DNA of 64,000 nt. Source: JAPOXR01 sp965221935 (GTDB taxonomy: Bacteria; Pseudomonadota; Alphaproteobacteria; Rhodobacterales; Rhodobacteraceae). The notes beneath the pieces are model-generated. The model was not told the origin of the DNA. It worked only from the letters and a program-made list of their open reading frames with translations, and searched no databases. This document shows positions 46,801 through 56,123 of the stretch, piece by piece. Every line of letters begins with the position of its first letter. Positions within the stretch are counted from its first letter, which is position 1. The translations under genes were made by a program, and so were the position numbers. The stretch lies in the NCBI GenBank assembly GCA_965221935.1, contig CBDCSZ010000036.1:62001-126000 (forward strand), written 5' to 3'.

Positions 46801-48444
46801 TTCAAGAGTGATGATGACCGCCCGGCCGCTGTGGGATTTGAGATGGAGGTCGATGGATTCCGTCTCGATCTTTCACTTCCCGGGACCGAGGTGCTCGCGG
46901 CCAGTGTCTTGCCGCCGGCACTCATGGCGACGTGCAGACACAGTTACGTTCGCGACACCTTCCGCACCGATCCCCGCTTGCCAGATGATATCAACAGCTT
47001 TCAGCGCGATTGGCTCTTTCAAATCCTGCTATCAGTTCTACTGGCCAATGCCGCAACTACCAATCGCACGATCGACGCCGTAGCCACTGATCTCCTGAAC
47101 GAAGATCGGCTTGAGGGCGTGTTTCATGGCGCGATGGAGGAACTGTTCGGTGCGATACCGCCAGATCTCCCTGATGATTCCGAACACGACGACGAAGGAG
47201 GAAACGCCAACGACGACGAGAAAGATGCACCAGCCAGTTTCCAGGCGGAGGGCGCCAAGGGCGGGGGAGCAGCGGCATCGCCTATGGCGCCAGGCCGATT
47301 GCAACAGTCACTTGCGGTTCACCTTAGTCGGCCGATCGTACGCGAACGGTTGCGTGCGCTGGCGGTCCAGCTTGCCAATACCGACACCGAGAGTTTTACC
47401 GCATGGCTTCGGCGACTGATCCTCGACACTCTTGGCGAGGCGATGCTGCAAGCCTGCATTGCGGCGGCCCCACGCCAAGCAACCGTTGACACCCTACTGG
47501 TAGACATTCATGACGACCCCGACTGCGGCGCAGCCAGCGTCTGGATCACCGAAGCGACGCTCGGCGGCGCGGGCGTAATTGAGGCATTCGCCGAGCGCTT
47601 CGCTTCGGAGCCACGCATCTTCTTCACGGCGCTCGAGGCCGCATTAGCGGCGACCGATCTTGAACTGGTTGACGGAAGCTTACGCGAGATACTGGCGCTG
47701 GCGCTGAACGATTCTGAAATTGCCGATTATTTAGCGCGGCTGCGTTCTACCAACTCCCATAGGGAGCGCTCGACCCTCTGGCAAACCCTGTCGCACAGGC
47801 TGACGCAACGCGGCGGGATCGATCTCAGCCACGCCTTGTCAGTTTCGCTCAACACTCGCCTGCTCTGCTCGGGATCTGGGCCGCAACTCGACAGTCTTCT
47901 GCTCGAGCTTAAGATCAATTGGGACGGTCTCCAACGGCGTTTCGGATTGGCAGTCGGGCTTCGTGAATTCGCCTACATCTGCAGCAAGGACGTAAATCTG
48001 TCGGCGTCCGTACGGAAGTTTTTGTCGATGACGTTACCCGCGGCAGCCATCGAGTATGTGAATGTGTTCGCCGCCGTAACGAGCCTGTTGTGGCCGCATG
48101 CGGATGAGGTGCGCCTACGGTCGCTTCAATCCTATAATCCTTACCGAAGGGGGCGAAGCACCGATCCGGCAGTCGTGCGCCATCTGCTCCTGAGCCGATC
48201 AATGGAGACGATCGAACTCGCGGATTCCGATTGGCATGCGCAACTCGATGCCGCATTCGCAACGCATGGCGCCTGCCAACTGGCCGCAAGCGCCAGTGAG
48301 GCCGCGGCACTCCGCCGGACAACTGTCCTTCTCGTAGCAACTCCCGTCAATGTCGGTGTCTTGCAGTTATTTCCGGTTGTCGAGCGGGTAGAACGCAGCG
48401 ACGGTCGAATCCTGGTGAGTTTCACCTTAAGGGAGCAGGTCTGA
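43843..48444 (+). CDS. dpdJ: DpdJ, large DEAD/DEAH-box helicase
   Basis: A 1533-residue superfamily 2 helicase. Walker A GTGSGKTIAFYLP is near residues 183-195, a four-Cys zinc finger (CPAC ... CARHDC) near 285-315, DEVHTYQG near 373-380, LSATLDD near 406 and QRKGRAGRNR near 612-621. The long C-terminal half includes an acidic linker (PDDSEHDDEGGNANDDEK) near 1110. It is the largest dpd product and is implicated in restriction. ATG 43843 is 9 bp after dpdI, and its TGA overlaps the dpdK ATG (TGATG). Confidence 0.88.
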   Translation: MAVSQQALAILDLIEAIEMRSLVWGFTSGSLSENEALELADRVSGEDDDAGDGEDLIEELIDNKLIFELKNIGGDVRIRSRFAEMMRLAATNRQLFPNKLWQGAPHLVADFRVDRRPRRFPRRDRLPTDILDEHGSAIASTALRRALWQSLTSRPDMKLAAFQERAALRLAVSSEDIGTIVSAGTGSGKTIAFYLPGILRIGEAVGSDHWVKAVAIYPRIELLKDQFAETFRMARAIDAPLATHDRRPLKIGALFGATPRRASRQELIDKNWLRRGLDFICPWMRCPACDGELLWRQTDLESGTEQLTCARHDCKDIVSEDWIVLTRNRLQRQPPDILFTTTEILNQRLSDHWMRGLFGVGSIQAKKPFLALLDEVHTYQGTTGAQAALTLRRWRHLLAAPISWVGLSATLDDAARFFADLTGVHPNRVVEITPSLDEYEEEGAEYQILLRGDPASRASLLSTTIQTSMLVPRVLDPPDARDASGAFGRRAFLFTDDLDVTNRLYDGLRDAEAFTIFGKPDEKRRPLANIRGVGPDAAARDLEGQRWRICEDIGHPLDRRLIVGRTTSKDAGVNQSANIVVATAALEVGFNDPLVGAIIQHKAPRSMASFLQRKGRAGRNRAMRPITLTILSDYGRDRAFYQTYEHLFDPTLKPQHLPIRNSYVLKIQAVFALFDWLAARTTGYEKAWQWDVLSRPLEHSSKPVRTVVKRTKEKLTELVRGDVAAIEDLRDYLHLALAIDESTVEALLWESPRSLLLEAVPTLVRRLYGQWKLAFPVGDRVTDIQIDYHPLPDFVPRNLFSDLSLPEVRVILPPATVNHKERFETLPILQALNQLAPGRVTRRFAHERGALSHWVPVDSASSEQDRRISEYAEEHELVGTFTGRLNEDVEDQPLFVFRPWTVRLSKAARSEALPSSNARLAWRTDIVANGAPLSVPIPPRSAWRDYVQAIDFHLHRFRSSVSVRRFAPTAHANIRTLQSDFPVTLHFKSDDDRPAAVGFEMEVDGFRLDLSLPGTEVLAASVLPPALMATCRHSYVRDTFRTDPRLPDDINSFQRDWLFQILLSVLLANAATTNRTIDAVATDLLNEDRLEGVFHGAMEELFGAIPPDLPDDSEHDDEGGNANDDEKDAPASFQAEGAKGGGAAASPMAPGRLQQSLAVHLSRPIVRERLRALAVQLANTDTESFTAWLRRLILDTLGEAMLQACIAAAPRQATVDTLLVDIHDDPDCGAASVWITEATLGGAGVIEAFAERFASEPRIFFTALEAALAATDLELVDGSLREILALALNDSEIADYLARLRSTNSHRERSTLWQTLSHRLTQRGGIDLSHALSVSLNTRLLCSGSGPQLDSLLLELKINWDGLQRRFGLAVGLREFAYICSKDVNLSASVRKFLSMTLPAAAIEYVNVFAAVTSLLWPHADEVRLRSLQSYNPYRRGRSTDPAVVRHLLLSRSMETIELADSDWHAQLDAAFATHGACQLAASASEAAALRRTTVLLVATPVNVGVLQLFPVVERVERSDGRILVSFTLREQV

Positions 48445-48971
48445 TGCCGACAACCTCGCGCGATCTTCATGGCCCAACGCAGTCGCGTGCGATTCGCGAT
48501 CTATTCCAAAGTCTATTCGTCGCCGAGTTGATTAACCCTAGCCCCAAGCTTTGGCTCTTCTTCGCCTGGATCTCCGACGTCGAAATTCTGGACAATTCGG
48601 CGCGCCAGTTCGTAGTCTTGGAGCCCGACTGGCCGGCAGCACCAATCAGGCTGTCCCAGGTGCTGCAGGCCCTCCTTTCACGCAGCGTCCAGGTTCGCCT
48701 GATCATCCGTGAGCATGGACACAACCAGCACTTCATCACCAAGATGCAGTCGTTGAAGGCACATTATGGCGACCTCGTGAAGTGGACGATCGAGAAAGGC
48801 TTTCATGCCAAGGGGCTTCTCGGTGCCGACTATTTCCTCAGCGGTTCGATGAACCTTACGTTGACCGGTATCTCGGTGAATGGTGAACATCTGGTATTGC
48901 GAACAGATCCCAAGGTGGTTGCTGAACAAACGATCGAACTCGAAACCCGTTGGGAAAGTTTGCTGAAGTGA
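48444..48971 (+). CDS. dpdK: DpdK, PLD-like nuclease
   Basis: A 175-residue phospholipase-D-superfamily protein with one HKD-like motif: His121, Lys123 and Asp129 in FHAKGLLGADY, then the companion Ser134/Asn137 in SGSMNLT. One motif per chain means the active site forms in a dimer, as in the nucleases Nuc and BfiI. The spacing is one residue longer than canonical HxKx4D. DpdK is the most evident nuclease of the set and a good candidate for cleaving unmodified DNA. Its TGA overlaps the next GTG. Confidence 0.85.
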   Translation: MPTTSRDLHGPTQSRAIRDLFQSLFVAELINPSPKLWLFFAWISDVEILDNSARQFVVLEPDWPAAPIRLSQVLQALLSRSVQVRLIIREHGHNQHFITKMQSLKAHYGDLVKWTIEKGFHAKGLLGADYFLSGSMNLTLTGISVNGEHLVLRTDPKVVAEQTIELETRWESLLK

Positions 48972-51100
48972 TCGGCATCGAAATTGAAGCCGCACGGTCG
49001 ACCGTAAAGGACTTGTCGGCCCTTGATGAGTTCTCCGCGCTCGCCCCAGACGCAGCCGACCTCTGTGCCACGCTTATCGACACCGTCGCTAATCCGGATT
49101 TCCCAGGCGCCGTCATACCGAATGTAGACACAGCAGGTAATCTTCGCATCTTTATCGCCGCGCCAACCATGACAACCTGGCGACGGCTTATCCCTGTGCT
49201 CAGGGCTTTTGCCGGTCCAACGCTTACTTCGTTCAATGGTCTGCTTGAGCCATTACAACAGGGCGATCCTGCTGCGAACTTCGTCATGCAGTTACGTCCG
49301 GCTGCAACCGGTGTAATGCGGTTGCCTTCGGTTACGAGAGATCGGCTTGCGGCACTGCGCGCGTTAATGCGCGCACGAGAGACGCTGGGTCGTGCACCGA
49401 ATCTTCAACGCAACGCACCAGAGCCCACCAGTTGGCTCATCGCGCGCTTCCAAGACTACCTCAACGTCGGTCGGCGCGACGCCGCAACCGATGTACTCAT
49501 GCGCACCAAGCGCGAACTGCGCCTCGATTCGCTCAATCTCAAGTTTCTGGAGGTCCAACTTTTCGCGGCCTTTGACGATTGGACGGGCATCGTCGATATA
49601 CTTGGCTTCGCCAATCTTTGCCTCGCCCGCCGCTCCCCGGCAATAACCGCGCTGCTGCTCGAAGCTCTTTACAGGGCCCATCTTGCTGATCCGTTTGATG
49701 CCGGCGATGCCGACGAAACCCGTGTGCGCTATGAAACTGCAGTAAGACCACTTGCGCAGCCAATGCTGAACGTTCCCGTGCCACAGACACTGAAAGAGGG
49801 TGGATTGCGGATCTACGCTCTGGAATGTTGGATCGCCCCTTCCCGGACGGACATCGCGACCGCACTGATCCATTGTACAGATATGCTCGGCTGGATCGAT
49901 AATCGACTGTCACGTACCGCGCTTGAGGAGGAGACGGGCCGGGCAATCGGACATACGGCGCTCGACAGAGCCCGGGACGCACTCGTTCAAGTCGATGCCG
50001 TTGAGAGCGTTGACACGGTGGCTGCGGCACGGGAGGCCCTGGCGAAGTTGAGCCCAGATGAACGCGTGCACCTGAACGACGCCGAACCGTTCCGCTCAAC
50101 ACTACGGGTTGCCGACGATGCAGGCGACATCGTTCTGCCGACCTCTTGGACAGACTGGTTGGCTAGGGCGGCAGATTCGTCTTTCACCACCGCCCTAGAT
50201 GTAGCGCGCCAAGGTAAGGACGAATGGTCGATTGAGGCTGGAGTCGGCGACCCGGTCGCCGTCCAGGCACTCGCCTCAGCGCTCGATCTGGCGCAGAACG
50301 ACGATCTCGCTGCGGAACGGACTTCTCAGGCACTTCCCTTTCTTGTTGCCTGGCTTCAACGCGATCCGGAGTTTCCGAGGGCATCCATGACCGCGATCTA
50401 CGAAAGTCTTTTGACCTTGTTCGCCCTCAGCCCAGCGCGCGGTCGCAGCACTTACGAGTCTACTCAGATTCTAGTTGGTGCGCAACTGACCGCTGGCTTG
50501 GATGCCAAGGCATATCAAGCTCTGATCGCAGATGTCGAGGAATTGGCCGGTGAGGGTTTCGGTGTCGAGATGGTCTATTGGGCACTCGAGATCACCGAGG
50601 AATTCATGCGAACAAGTGCGCCAGACGCTAATGCGCGAGAGTCATTCTTGCATGGCATCTTGGCGCGCATTGCACCGATCTACGCTCGGCTGACCAGCCT
50701 ACAGCGCACAGCCGTCGCGCTTCTTGCACAGGAACTCGGCTGGACCCTCCAATCGTTTGGGATCAGCGCAAACAATGCTGTGGCAGACAACTTCTCCGGT
50801 AGACTGCAAGGTCTGCGCATCGCCATTTACTCGTTAACCGAGTCATCCAGCCGCCAAGCAAAGTCGGCGATCGAGGAGATTGCGCCGACTGCCATCGTCA
50901 ATTGCAATGCTGATCATGTTGGCACGGTTCGCCTGAGAGCGCTGGCCAATAATGCCGATCTTTTTGTCATCACTTGGCGTTCTGCCAAGCACGCAGCGAC
51001 TGCCTTTATTCGAGAACACCGCGAACACCGTCCGTTACTATTTGCGCAAGGGCGCGGCTTTTCGAGCATCCTAAGAGCGATCGAAGATCACTTGAGATAA
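48968..51100 (+). CDS. dpdD: DpdD-like protein
   Basis: A 710-residue protein without a recognisable catalytic motif; it looks mostly helical, with repeated Ala/Leu-rich segments in the middle suggestive of a solenoid, and a C-terminal alpha/beta part (ITWRSAKHAATAF, LLFAQGRG). It is placed as DpdD by size and cluster membership. GTG 48968 overlaps the dpdK stop (GTGA) with GGGAAAG upstream; TTG 48950 is the alternative. DpdD belongs to the restriction group of dpd genes. It is the last gene of the island. Confidence 0.7.
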   Translation: MIGIEIEAARSTVKDLSALDEFSALAPDAADLCATLIDTVANPDFPGAVIPNVDTAGNLRIFIAAPTMTTWRRLIPVLRAFAGPTLTSFNGLLEPLQQGDPAANFVMQLRPAATGVMRLPSVTRDRLAALRALMRARETLGRAPNLQRNAPEPTSWLIARFQDYLNVGRRDAATDVLMRTKRELRLDSLNLKFLEVQLFAAFDDWTGIVDILGFANLCLARRSPAITALLLEALYRAHLADPFDAGDADETRVRYETAVRPLAQPMLNVPVPQTLKEGGLRIYALECWIAPSRTDIATALIHCTDMLGWIDNRLSRTALEEETGRAIGHTALDRARDALVQVDAVESVDTVAAAREALAKLSPDERVHLNDAEPFRSTLRVADDAGDIVLPTSWTDWLARAADSSFTTALDVARQGKDEWSIEAGVGDPVAVQALASALDLAQNDDLAAERTSQALPFLVAWLQRDPEFPRASMTAIYESLLTLFALSPARGRSTYESTQILVGAQLTAGLDAKAYQALIADVEELAGEGFGVEMVYWALEITEEFMRTSAPDANARESFLHGILARIAPIYARLTSLQRTAVALLAQELGWTLQSFGISANNAVADNFSGRLQGLRIAIYSLTESSSRQAKSAIEEIAPTAIVNCNADHVGTVRLRALANNADLFVITWRSAKHAATAFIREHREHRPLLFAQGRGFSSILRAIEDHLR

Positions 51101-51164
51101 AAGGCGATTTCAAACCACCCGATATTTCCTATGAGTGCCGGAGCAAGGACATATTGCGGAACTA

Positions 51165-52048
51165 GGGTCTGTTGACAATCAGGTTGCGATTCGTGCCGAT
51201 CAATGCCACAATCGCCTCAATGACCGCCGGAAAGGCGGCGCAGGCAAGACGGGCGGAATGACAAATGAATCCAGACAGGACGGCGCTGACCGACGCCATG
51301 TGGGCGCGGGTCGAGCCCATGCTGCCGGGCAAGGCGACCGACACCCCGGCGTCACCCCGGCGTCACCGCGGCGGACAACCGGCGGTTTCTTGAGGCGGCG
51401 CTCTGGCGGATCCGGACGGGATCGCCGTGGCGCGGTCTTTCGCCGCGCTTCGGCAACTGGAACAGCGTGTTCAAGCGGTTCCGCCGCTGGGCGCTTTCGG
51501 GTGTTTCCGGGCGTGCGTTCAACATGTTGTCGGACGAGTCCGGCTTCGAGTGCGTGTTCATTGACGGCGCCATCGTCTCGGCGCACCAGAAGGCGGCGGG
51601 CGCAAGGGGTGACCCGCCGCCAGGGAATCGGCCGTTCCAGGGGAGGCCTGACCAGCAAAATTGTCGCGGTTGCGGACGCGCTTGGCTATCTTGTGCGGTT
51701 CGTGATCCTTCCAGGTCAGGCGCACGGCCTTGCCGGGGCGGCTGAGCTTCTGGAGGATCTGCCGTTCGAGGTCTTGATCGGGGACGAGGCGTTCGACGCG
51801 GACTGGCTGCTCGGGGAGATCGGAGACCGCGGCGCGGAGGCGGTGATTCCGGCGAGGAAGAACCGGACGGTTGTCAGGGATCACGACCGCGAGATGTGCA
51901 GGTGGCGGCACCAGATCGAGAATTTGTTTGCGAAACTCAAAGAGTTCCGGGCAGTGGCCACGCGATATGACAAGACGGACGAAAGCTTCGCGGCGGCGAT
52001 TCACCTCGTGGCAGGCGTGGTCGCCGCAACCTGATTGTCAACAGGCCC
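51165..52048 (+). mobile_element. IS5-family (IS427-like) insertion sequence
   Basis: The 884-bp element has near-perfect terminal inverted repeats: GGGTCTGTTGACAATC at the left and GGGCCTGTTGACAATC on the minus strand at the right, continuing through AGGTTGCG with one difference overall. It is flanked by TA on both sides, the short target duplication expected for the IS427 group. The right end abuts the right copy of the repeat that flanks the Dpd island. Confidence 0.88.
51265..52034 (+). pseudogene. IS5-family transposase, two frameshifts
   Basis: A transposase reading frame starts at ATG 51265 (MNPDRTALTDAMWARVEPML) but continues in a second frame from about 51,365 (ADNRRFLEAALWRIRTGSPW ... 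HQKAAGA) and a third from about 51,610 to 52,034 (QGIGRSRGGLTSKIVAVAD ... IENLFAKLKEF). The first shift coincides with an 11-bp tandem duplication (ACCCCGGCGTC at 51,343 and 51,354). IS427-type elements use one programmed frameshift, so the second shift could be natural, but the first indicates inactivation or a sequence error. Confidence 0.8.
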
Positions 52049-52075
52049 TAATATCCTGACGGCATAGGAATGATG
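52049..52075. repeat. Right copy of the imperfect direct repeat flanking the Dpd island
   Basis: TAATATCCTGAC, GGCATAGGAATGATG: matches 26,500-26,526 in the same orientation except for two substitutions and one indel. The IS5-family element inserted at the TA at its left edge, so the original copy was contiguous with the end of the dpd region. Confidence 0.5.
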
Positions 52076-52290
52076 ACATTTCGATTGCAACTCAGCTTGA
52101 GACGTTTTCCCTACCGGTCGGGCAGTGTAAATTGTCCGCAACAATAACAGGCAACAATCCTTCCGGACCGGCGGCGGCAGGGCCCTGATGCAAAAGGACG
52201 GAAACAACGGGGCCGGAACAACAGGGTTGTGACAACAGGGAAAAAACGCGGCCAACCACACAGAATCCCGCGTTTTATTCAAGCCATCAA

Positions 52291-52602
52291 CACAACCTCA
52301 ACACCCACAAGCTGTCGGCGCTTTACGACACATTCGAGCCGGCGGAGGCATCGCGCCTCGCCGGGAGGTTCGAGGTTCACCACACGCCGAAGCACGGAAG
52401 TTGGCTCAACATGGCGGAAATCGAGATCAATGTGTTGTCCCGCCAGTGCCTGGACCGCCGGATCCCGGATCGGGAAACCATGATCAGCGAGGTCGCCGCA
52501 TGGCAGGAGCACCGCAACGCCTCCGCGAAACCCGTCAACTGGCGGTTCCGGACCGGGGACGCCCGCATCAAGCTGAAGTCACTGTATCCATCAATTCAAT
52601 AA
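52291..52602 (+). pseudogene. IS630-family transposase C-terminal fragment
   Basis: A frame of 103 codons without a start encodes HNLNTHKLSALYDTFEPAEA, then HHTPKHGSWLNMAEIEI and NVLSRQCLDRRIPD, the standard C-terminal third of an IS630-type transposase; the second catalytic Asp of DNLNTH has become His. The N-terminal part is missing; the 215 bp on its left (52,076-52,290) show no gene. It is a truncated remnant. Confidence 0.8.
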
Positions 52603-54288
52603 TGGCCGGGTACTAGCCTCGATTCCCAACTGAACTTTCCTTCATGACATTTTCTCAGATGGCGCGGAGGCGCAATGTCCGTCCCCCGAGCCACGGCAGT
52701 CGTTCGGCTGCCTCGAACAGTCCTGCGTCGGCCAGAAACGGGTTGTATGCGCGCCTCCCGTAGCTGACGATGATGTCGCTCTCGGTGATTTCGACCGTGG
52801 CGCTGGCATTGACGAACTTGCGGAAGAGCTGCGCCGGCTTCTGGTTCTCGCACCGGTTTGCGATGCGCTTTGCCAGGATGCGGTAGAGGGCCGAGGCCAT
52901 GACGGTCAGCTGGACGTCGACGTTTATCTTCATCGGCACCGCGGCCGAGAGGGCGTCCATGTGGAAGAAGTCGATGGCGTCCGCGATGGTGTTCTCGATC
53001 ACCATCCGCCGGGCATAGCGGTCGATCAGATCGCGCGGCGGGGCGTTGAGCTGGTTGGTGATCAGCAGCGTCGGCTTGTCGTGGCCGAGGTCCCGGACGG
53101 CGATCTGGCGGACCGGGTCCGGGCAGTCCCTGATCCTGACCATCTGCTCGAGGATGCGCGGCGTGCGGAAGCGGCGGGCGATGTTGGTCAGGCTCACCCG
53201 CCGCCATCTCTCCGGCGGCTCGGCCAGGAGGGCGCTGACCAGCCTGGCTGAGCGCCGGCGCAGAGTGAGGAAGTCGATGCCCATGGCGTCGAGCCTGGCC
53301 AGGTTGGCGCAGGTGGTCAGGCGGCTGTCGAACACCAGCTCCGCGGGCAGCTGCCCGGTCCGCCGTTCCCATGCCTCAACGAACCGCAGGATTTCGTCGT
53401 TCTGCGCGTCCTTGGTGACGGCGGCGTTGGCCCAGGCGAAGCTGCGGGTCCCCGCGTTGCGCGCCAGGAAGGCGAGGACGCCCTTCTGGCGCCTGGAGCG
53501 CTTCGAGACGCAGTGCTTCTCGATCAGCGCCTCGTCGCCGTGGTAGGGGATGGTGTGGAAGTCGAGGTCGAAGGACCCCCCGCAGACGATGGCGGCGTCG
53601 AGGGCGGCCGCCTGCCGGTGCCAGGCCTCCATGACCGCGCCGAGCCTGCGCGGATCGACCCGGCAAGAGTATTCGGTCAGCGTCGCCCGCTTGGGCATGG
53701 CGTTGAGCCCGGCGAACAGCGCGATCCCCTCGTCGAGGATCTCGGGCATGACATGGCCCTTGCGGCCGATGCCCCAGAGCTTGAGCGCCAGGAGTGCCCT
53801 GAGGGCGCAGTCCGCCGGGATCATCCCCGATCCTGGAAGGTTGGCCGTCACCTCCCCCAGGTCCATGCGCGCCAGGTCGGGCGCGAACAGGAACAGGCCG
53901 CCGAAGGCGGTTCTCAGCTGCCGCGGGGAAAGGTCCAGCGCCTTCCTGTCTGCGACCGGCGCCCGCTCCGCCGCCGGCATCTGGTCGGGGCGCCGGCGCG
54001 GCAGCTTGGAGACGCCGGCGTCGCTCAGAATCTTCTGGATGGCGCCGACGCTGACCGGACAGCCCTCCCCGGCCAGCCGCTCGCGGATGTCATGGATCGA
54101 CAGGCCCTGTCGGCGCAGGTCCAGGACGCGCCGCCGGCGCTCGGCGCGCCTGTCTCCGGGCCCGGCCTCCGGCGGCGCCGCTCTCGCCGGCGTCGGAAAG
54201 AGGAAGCCGGGATCCTCGGCGCTGACGAACTGCGAGCACAGGTTGCGGAAGGATCCGTGGGAATACCCGAAGCGCCGCTGCAAAATCC

Positions 54289-54413
54289 GGCGACACTTGA
54301 CCAGGATTCCGATCACACTTGACCAAGATTCCGGCGACACTTGACCAGGATTCCGGCGACACTTGACCAGGATTCCGGCGACACTTGACCAAGAATCCGG
54401 CCGGACTTGACGG
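54289..54413. repeat. Left terminal repeat array of the IS21 element
   Basis: Five copies of a 22-bp unit of the form GGCGACACTTGACCAGGATTCC follow one another in direct orientation (one copy reads GATCACACTTGACCAAGATTCC across two blocks), then a divergent copy ending GGCCGGACTTGACGG. IS21-type transposases bind multiple internal repeats near the ends. The mirror-image array is at 57,108-57,232. Confidence 0.8.
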
Positions 54414-54527
54414 TCCGCGCCCGGCGCGCGTTATCCGCTGACAGCGTCCCTTCGGGGACCGGCCGCATGGCCACTCTTCCGGCTCTGCCTCATTGATCGA
54501 CAGATCGAACAGAGGAGGCACGGGCAA

Positions 54528-56123
54528 ATGAAGAGGACCGACATGATCAACATAAAGGATATCCTGCGCCAGCGTCACGGGTTTGGCCTGACGCGGAACG
54601 ACATAGCCGCCGCGACGGGCGTGAGCGCGGGCACGGTGTCGAATGTGCTGAAACGGGCGGCGGCGGCGGGGCTGTCATGCTGGCCGCTTCCGGACGGTCT
54701 CGGCGACGAGACGCTCCGGGAACTGCTCTATCCGCACGGCGAACGGAACAGCGGACTCGCGCAGCCCGACTGGGACGCGATTGTCAGAGAGCTTGACGCC
54801 CCGCCCGGCCGGCGCCGGGCGAAGCTGACGCGGCGCCAGCTCTGGGCCGAGTACCGCGACGAGGCTCAGGCGCGGGGCGGGGCGGCCTACAGCCTCAGCC
54901 AGTTCTGCGCGCTGCTCGGCGAGCGGCTCCGGGCCCGGTCCGCGCGGCCGGAGATCCGCTTCGACTACGCGCCCGGGCTCTACGGCATGTCGGATTTCTC
55001 CGGCAAGACGCTGCCGCTGCGCACGGCCGCCGGCGAGACCGACGCGGAGATCTTCGTCGCGGTTCTGCCGCATTCGGGCCTGATCTACGCCGAGGCGGTG
55101 CCGGACCAGAAGGTCCGCCACTGGACGATGGCGCACCGCCGGGCGCTGGAACACTTCGGCGGATCGCCCAGGCGCTGGGTCATCGACAACCTGAAGTCCG
55201 GCGTCACGAGGGCGGACCGCGAGGATCCCCATCTCAACCCGAGCTTCCGTGAATTCGCCGAGCGCCACAGCCTGGCGGTTCTCCCCGCCCGCGTGAACAG
55301 TCCCCGGGACAAAGGCGCGGTCGAATCGGCGGTGAAAACGGTGCAGTCCCGCATCCTGCTGCCGCTGCGCCGCGAGACGTTCTTCTCGCTCGGGGCGATG
55401 AACGACGCTGTCCGCCGCGGGCTCGAACAGCTCAACGACGCGCCGAAGGCGAACGGCCAGAGCCGCCGGGAGGCGTTCGAGGCGAACGAGCGGGCGGCCC
55501 TTTCCCCGCTTCCCGAACATCCGTGGGAGTGGGGCGAGTGGTTCGTCCGCAAGGTGGGGCCGAACAGCCATGTCGCTTATGAGCGCAACCACTATTCCGT
55601 GCCCGCGGGCCATATCGGGCGCGAGGTCGAGGTGCGCGCCGGCGAGCGCATGATCGAAGTGTTCCTCGAGCGGGGCGGCGAGCGCATCGCCGTCCACCGC
55701 CTTGAGACCGGACGCCACAGATACGCGACCGATCCGGACCACATGCCCGGCCGCCTCAGGGCCGCGCGCGACATCCGCAGACCCGATTACGGCGGGTTCC
55801 TGCTCGGCAAGGCGCGCCGGATCGGCGGCAGCGCGCTGGCCTGGGCGGAGCGCTGCATGGCCTCGCGGGACTTTCCGGAGCAGGCGTTCACAGCCGTGCA
55901 GGGCATGACCCGCCTCGCCGAGACCCACGGCGACGGCCGCGTCGACGCCGCATGCGCCGAGGCTCTGGACCTTGACCGCCTCTCCTCCGGCTTTCTGCGC
56001 GACCGCCTCAGAAACGGCGGCCCGGCGGCTCCGCGCCGCCCGGAGGCCGGGGAGATCATCCCCGCCCACGCGAACGTCCGCGGGGGATCCTACTACGCGA
56101 AGACACAGGGAGAGAGACAATGA
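54528..56123 (+). CDS. istA: IS21-family transposase IstA
   Basis: A 531-residue IstA: an N-terminal HTH (LTRNDIAAATGVSAGTVSNV, residues 19-38), an integrase-type catalytic core with the first Asp in YGMSDFSGKTLPL, a second in WVIDNLKSGV and the Glu in KGAVESAVKTVQ, and a C-terminal beta-barrel region (HYSVPAGHIGREVEVRAG). It cuts and joins the element ends. ATG 54528 follows AGGAGG. Its stop overlaps the istB start (ATGA). Confidence 0.95.
   Translation: MKRTDMINIKDILRQRHGFGLTRNDIAAATGVSAGTVSNVLKRAAAAGLSCWPLPDGLGDETLRELLYPHGERNSGLAQPDWDAIVRELDAPPGRRRAKLTRRQLWAEYRDEAQARGGAAYSLSQFCALLGERLRARSARPEIRFDYAPGLYGMSDFSGKTLPLRTAAGETDAEIFVAVLPHSGLIYAEAVPDQKVRHWTMAHRRALEHFGGSPRRWVIDNLKSGVTRADREDPHLNPSFREFAERHSLAVLPARVNSPRDKGAVESAVKTVQSRILLPLRRETFFSLGAMNDAVRRGLEQLNDAPKANGQSRREAFEANERAALSPLPEHPWEWGEWFVRKVGPNSHVAYERNHYSVPAGHIGREVEVRAGERMIEVFLERGGERIAVHRLETGRHRYATDPDHMPGRLRAARDIRRPDYGGFLLGKARRIGGSALAWAERCMASRDFPEQAFTAVQGMTRLAETHGDGRVDAACAEALDLDRLSSGFLRDRLRNGGPAAPRRPEAGEIIPAHANVRGGSYYAKTQGERQ

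Noticed and set aside
54090..54578. Leftward 162-codon frame across the IS21 left end
   Set aside because: It is produced by the 22-bp terminal repeats and out-of-frame transposase sequence.
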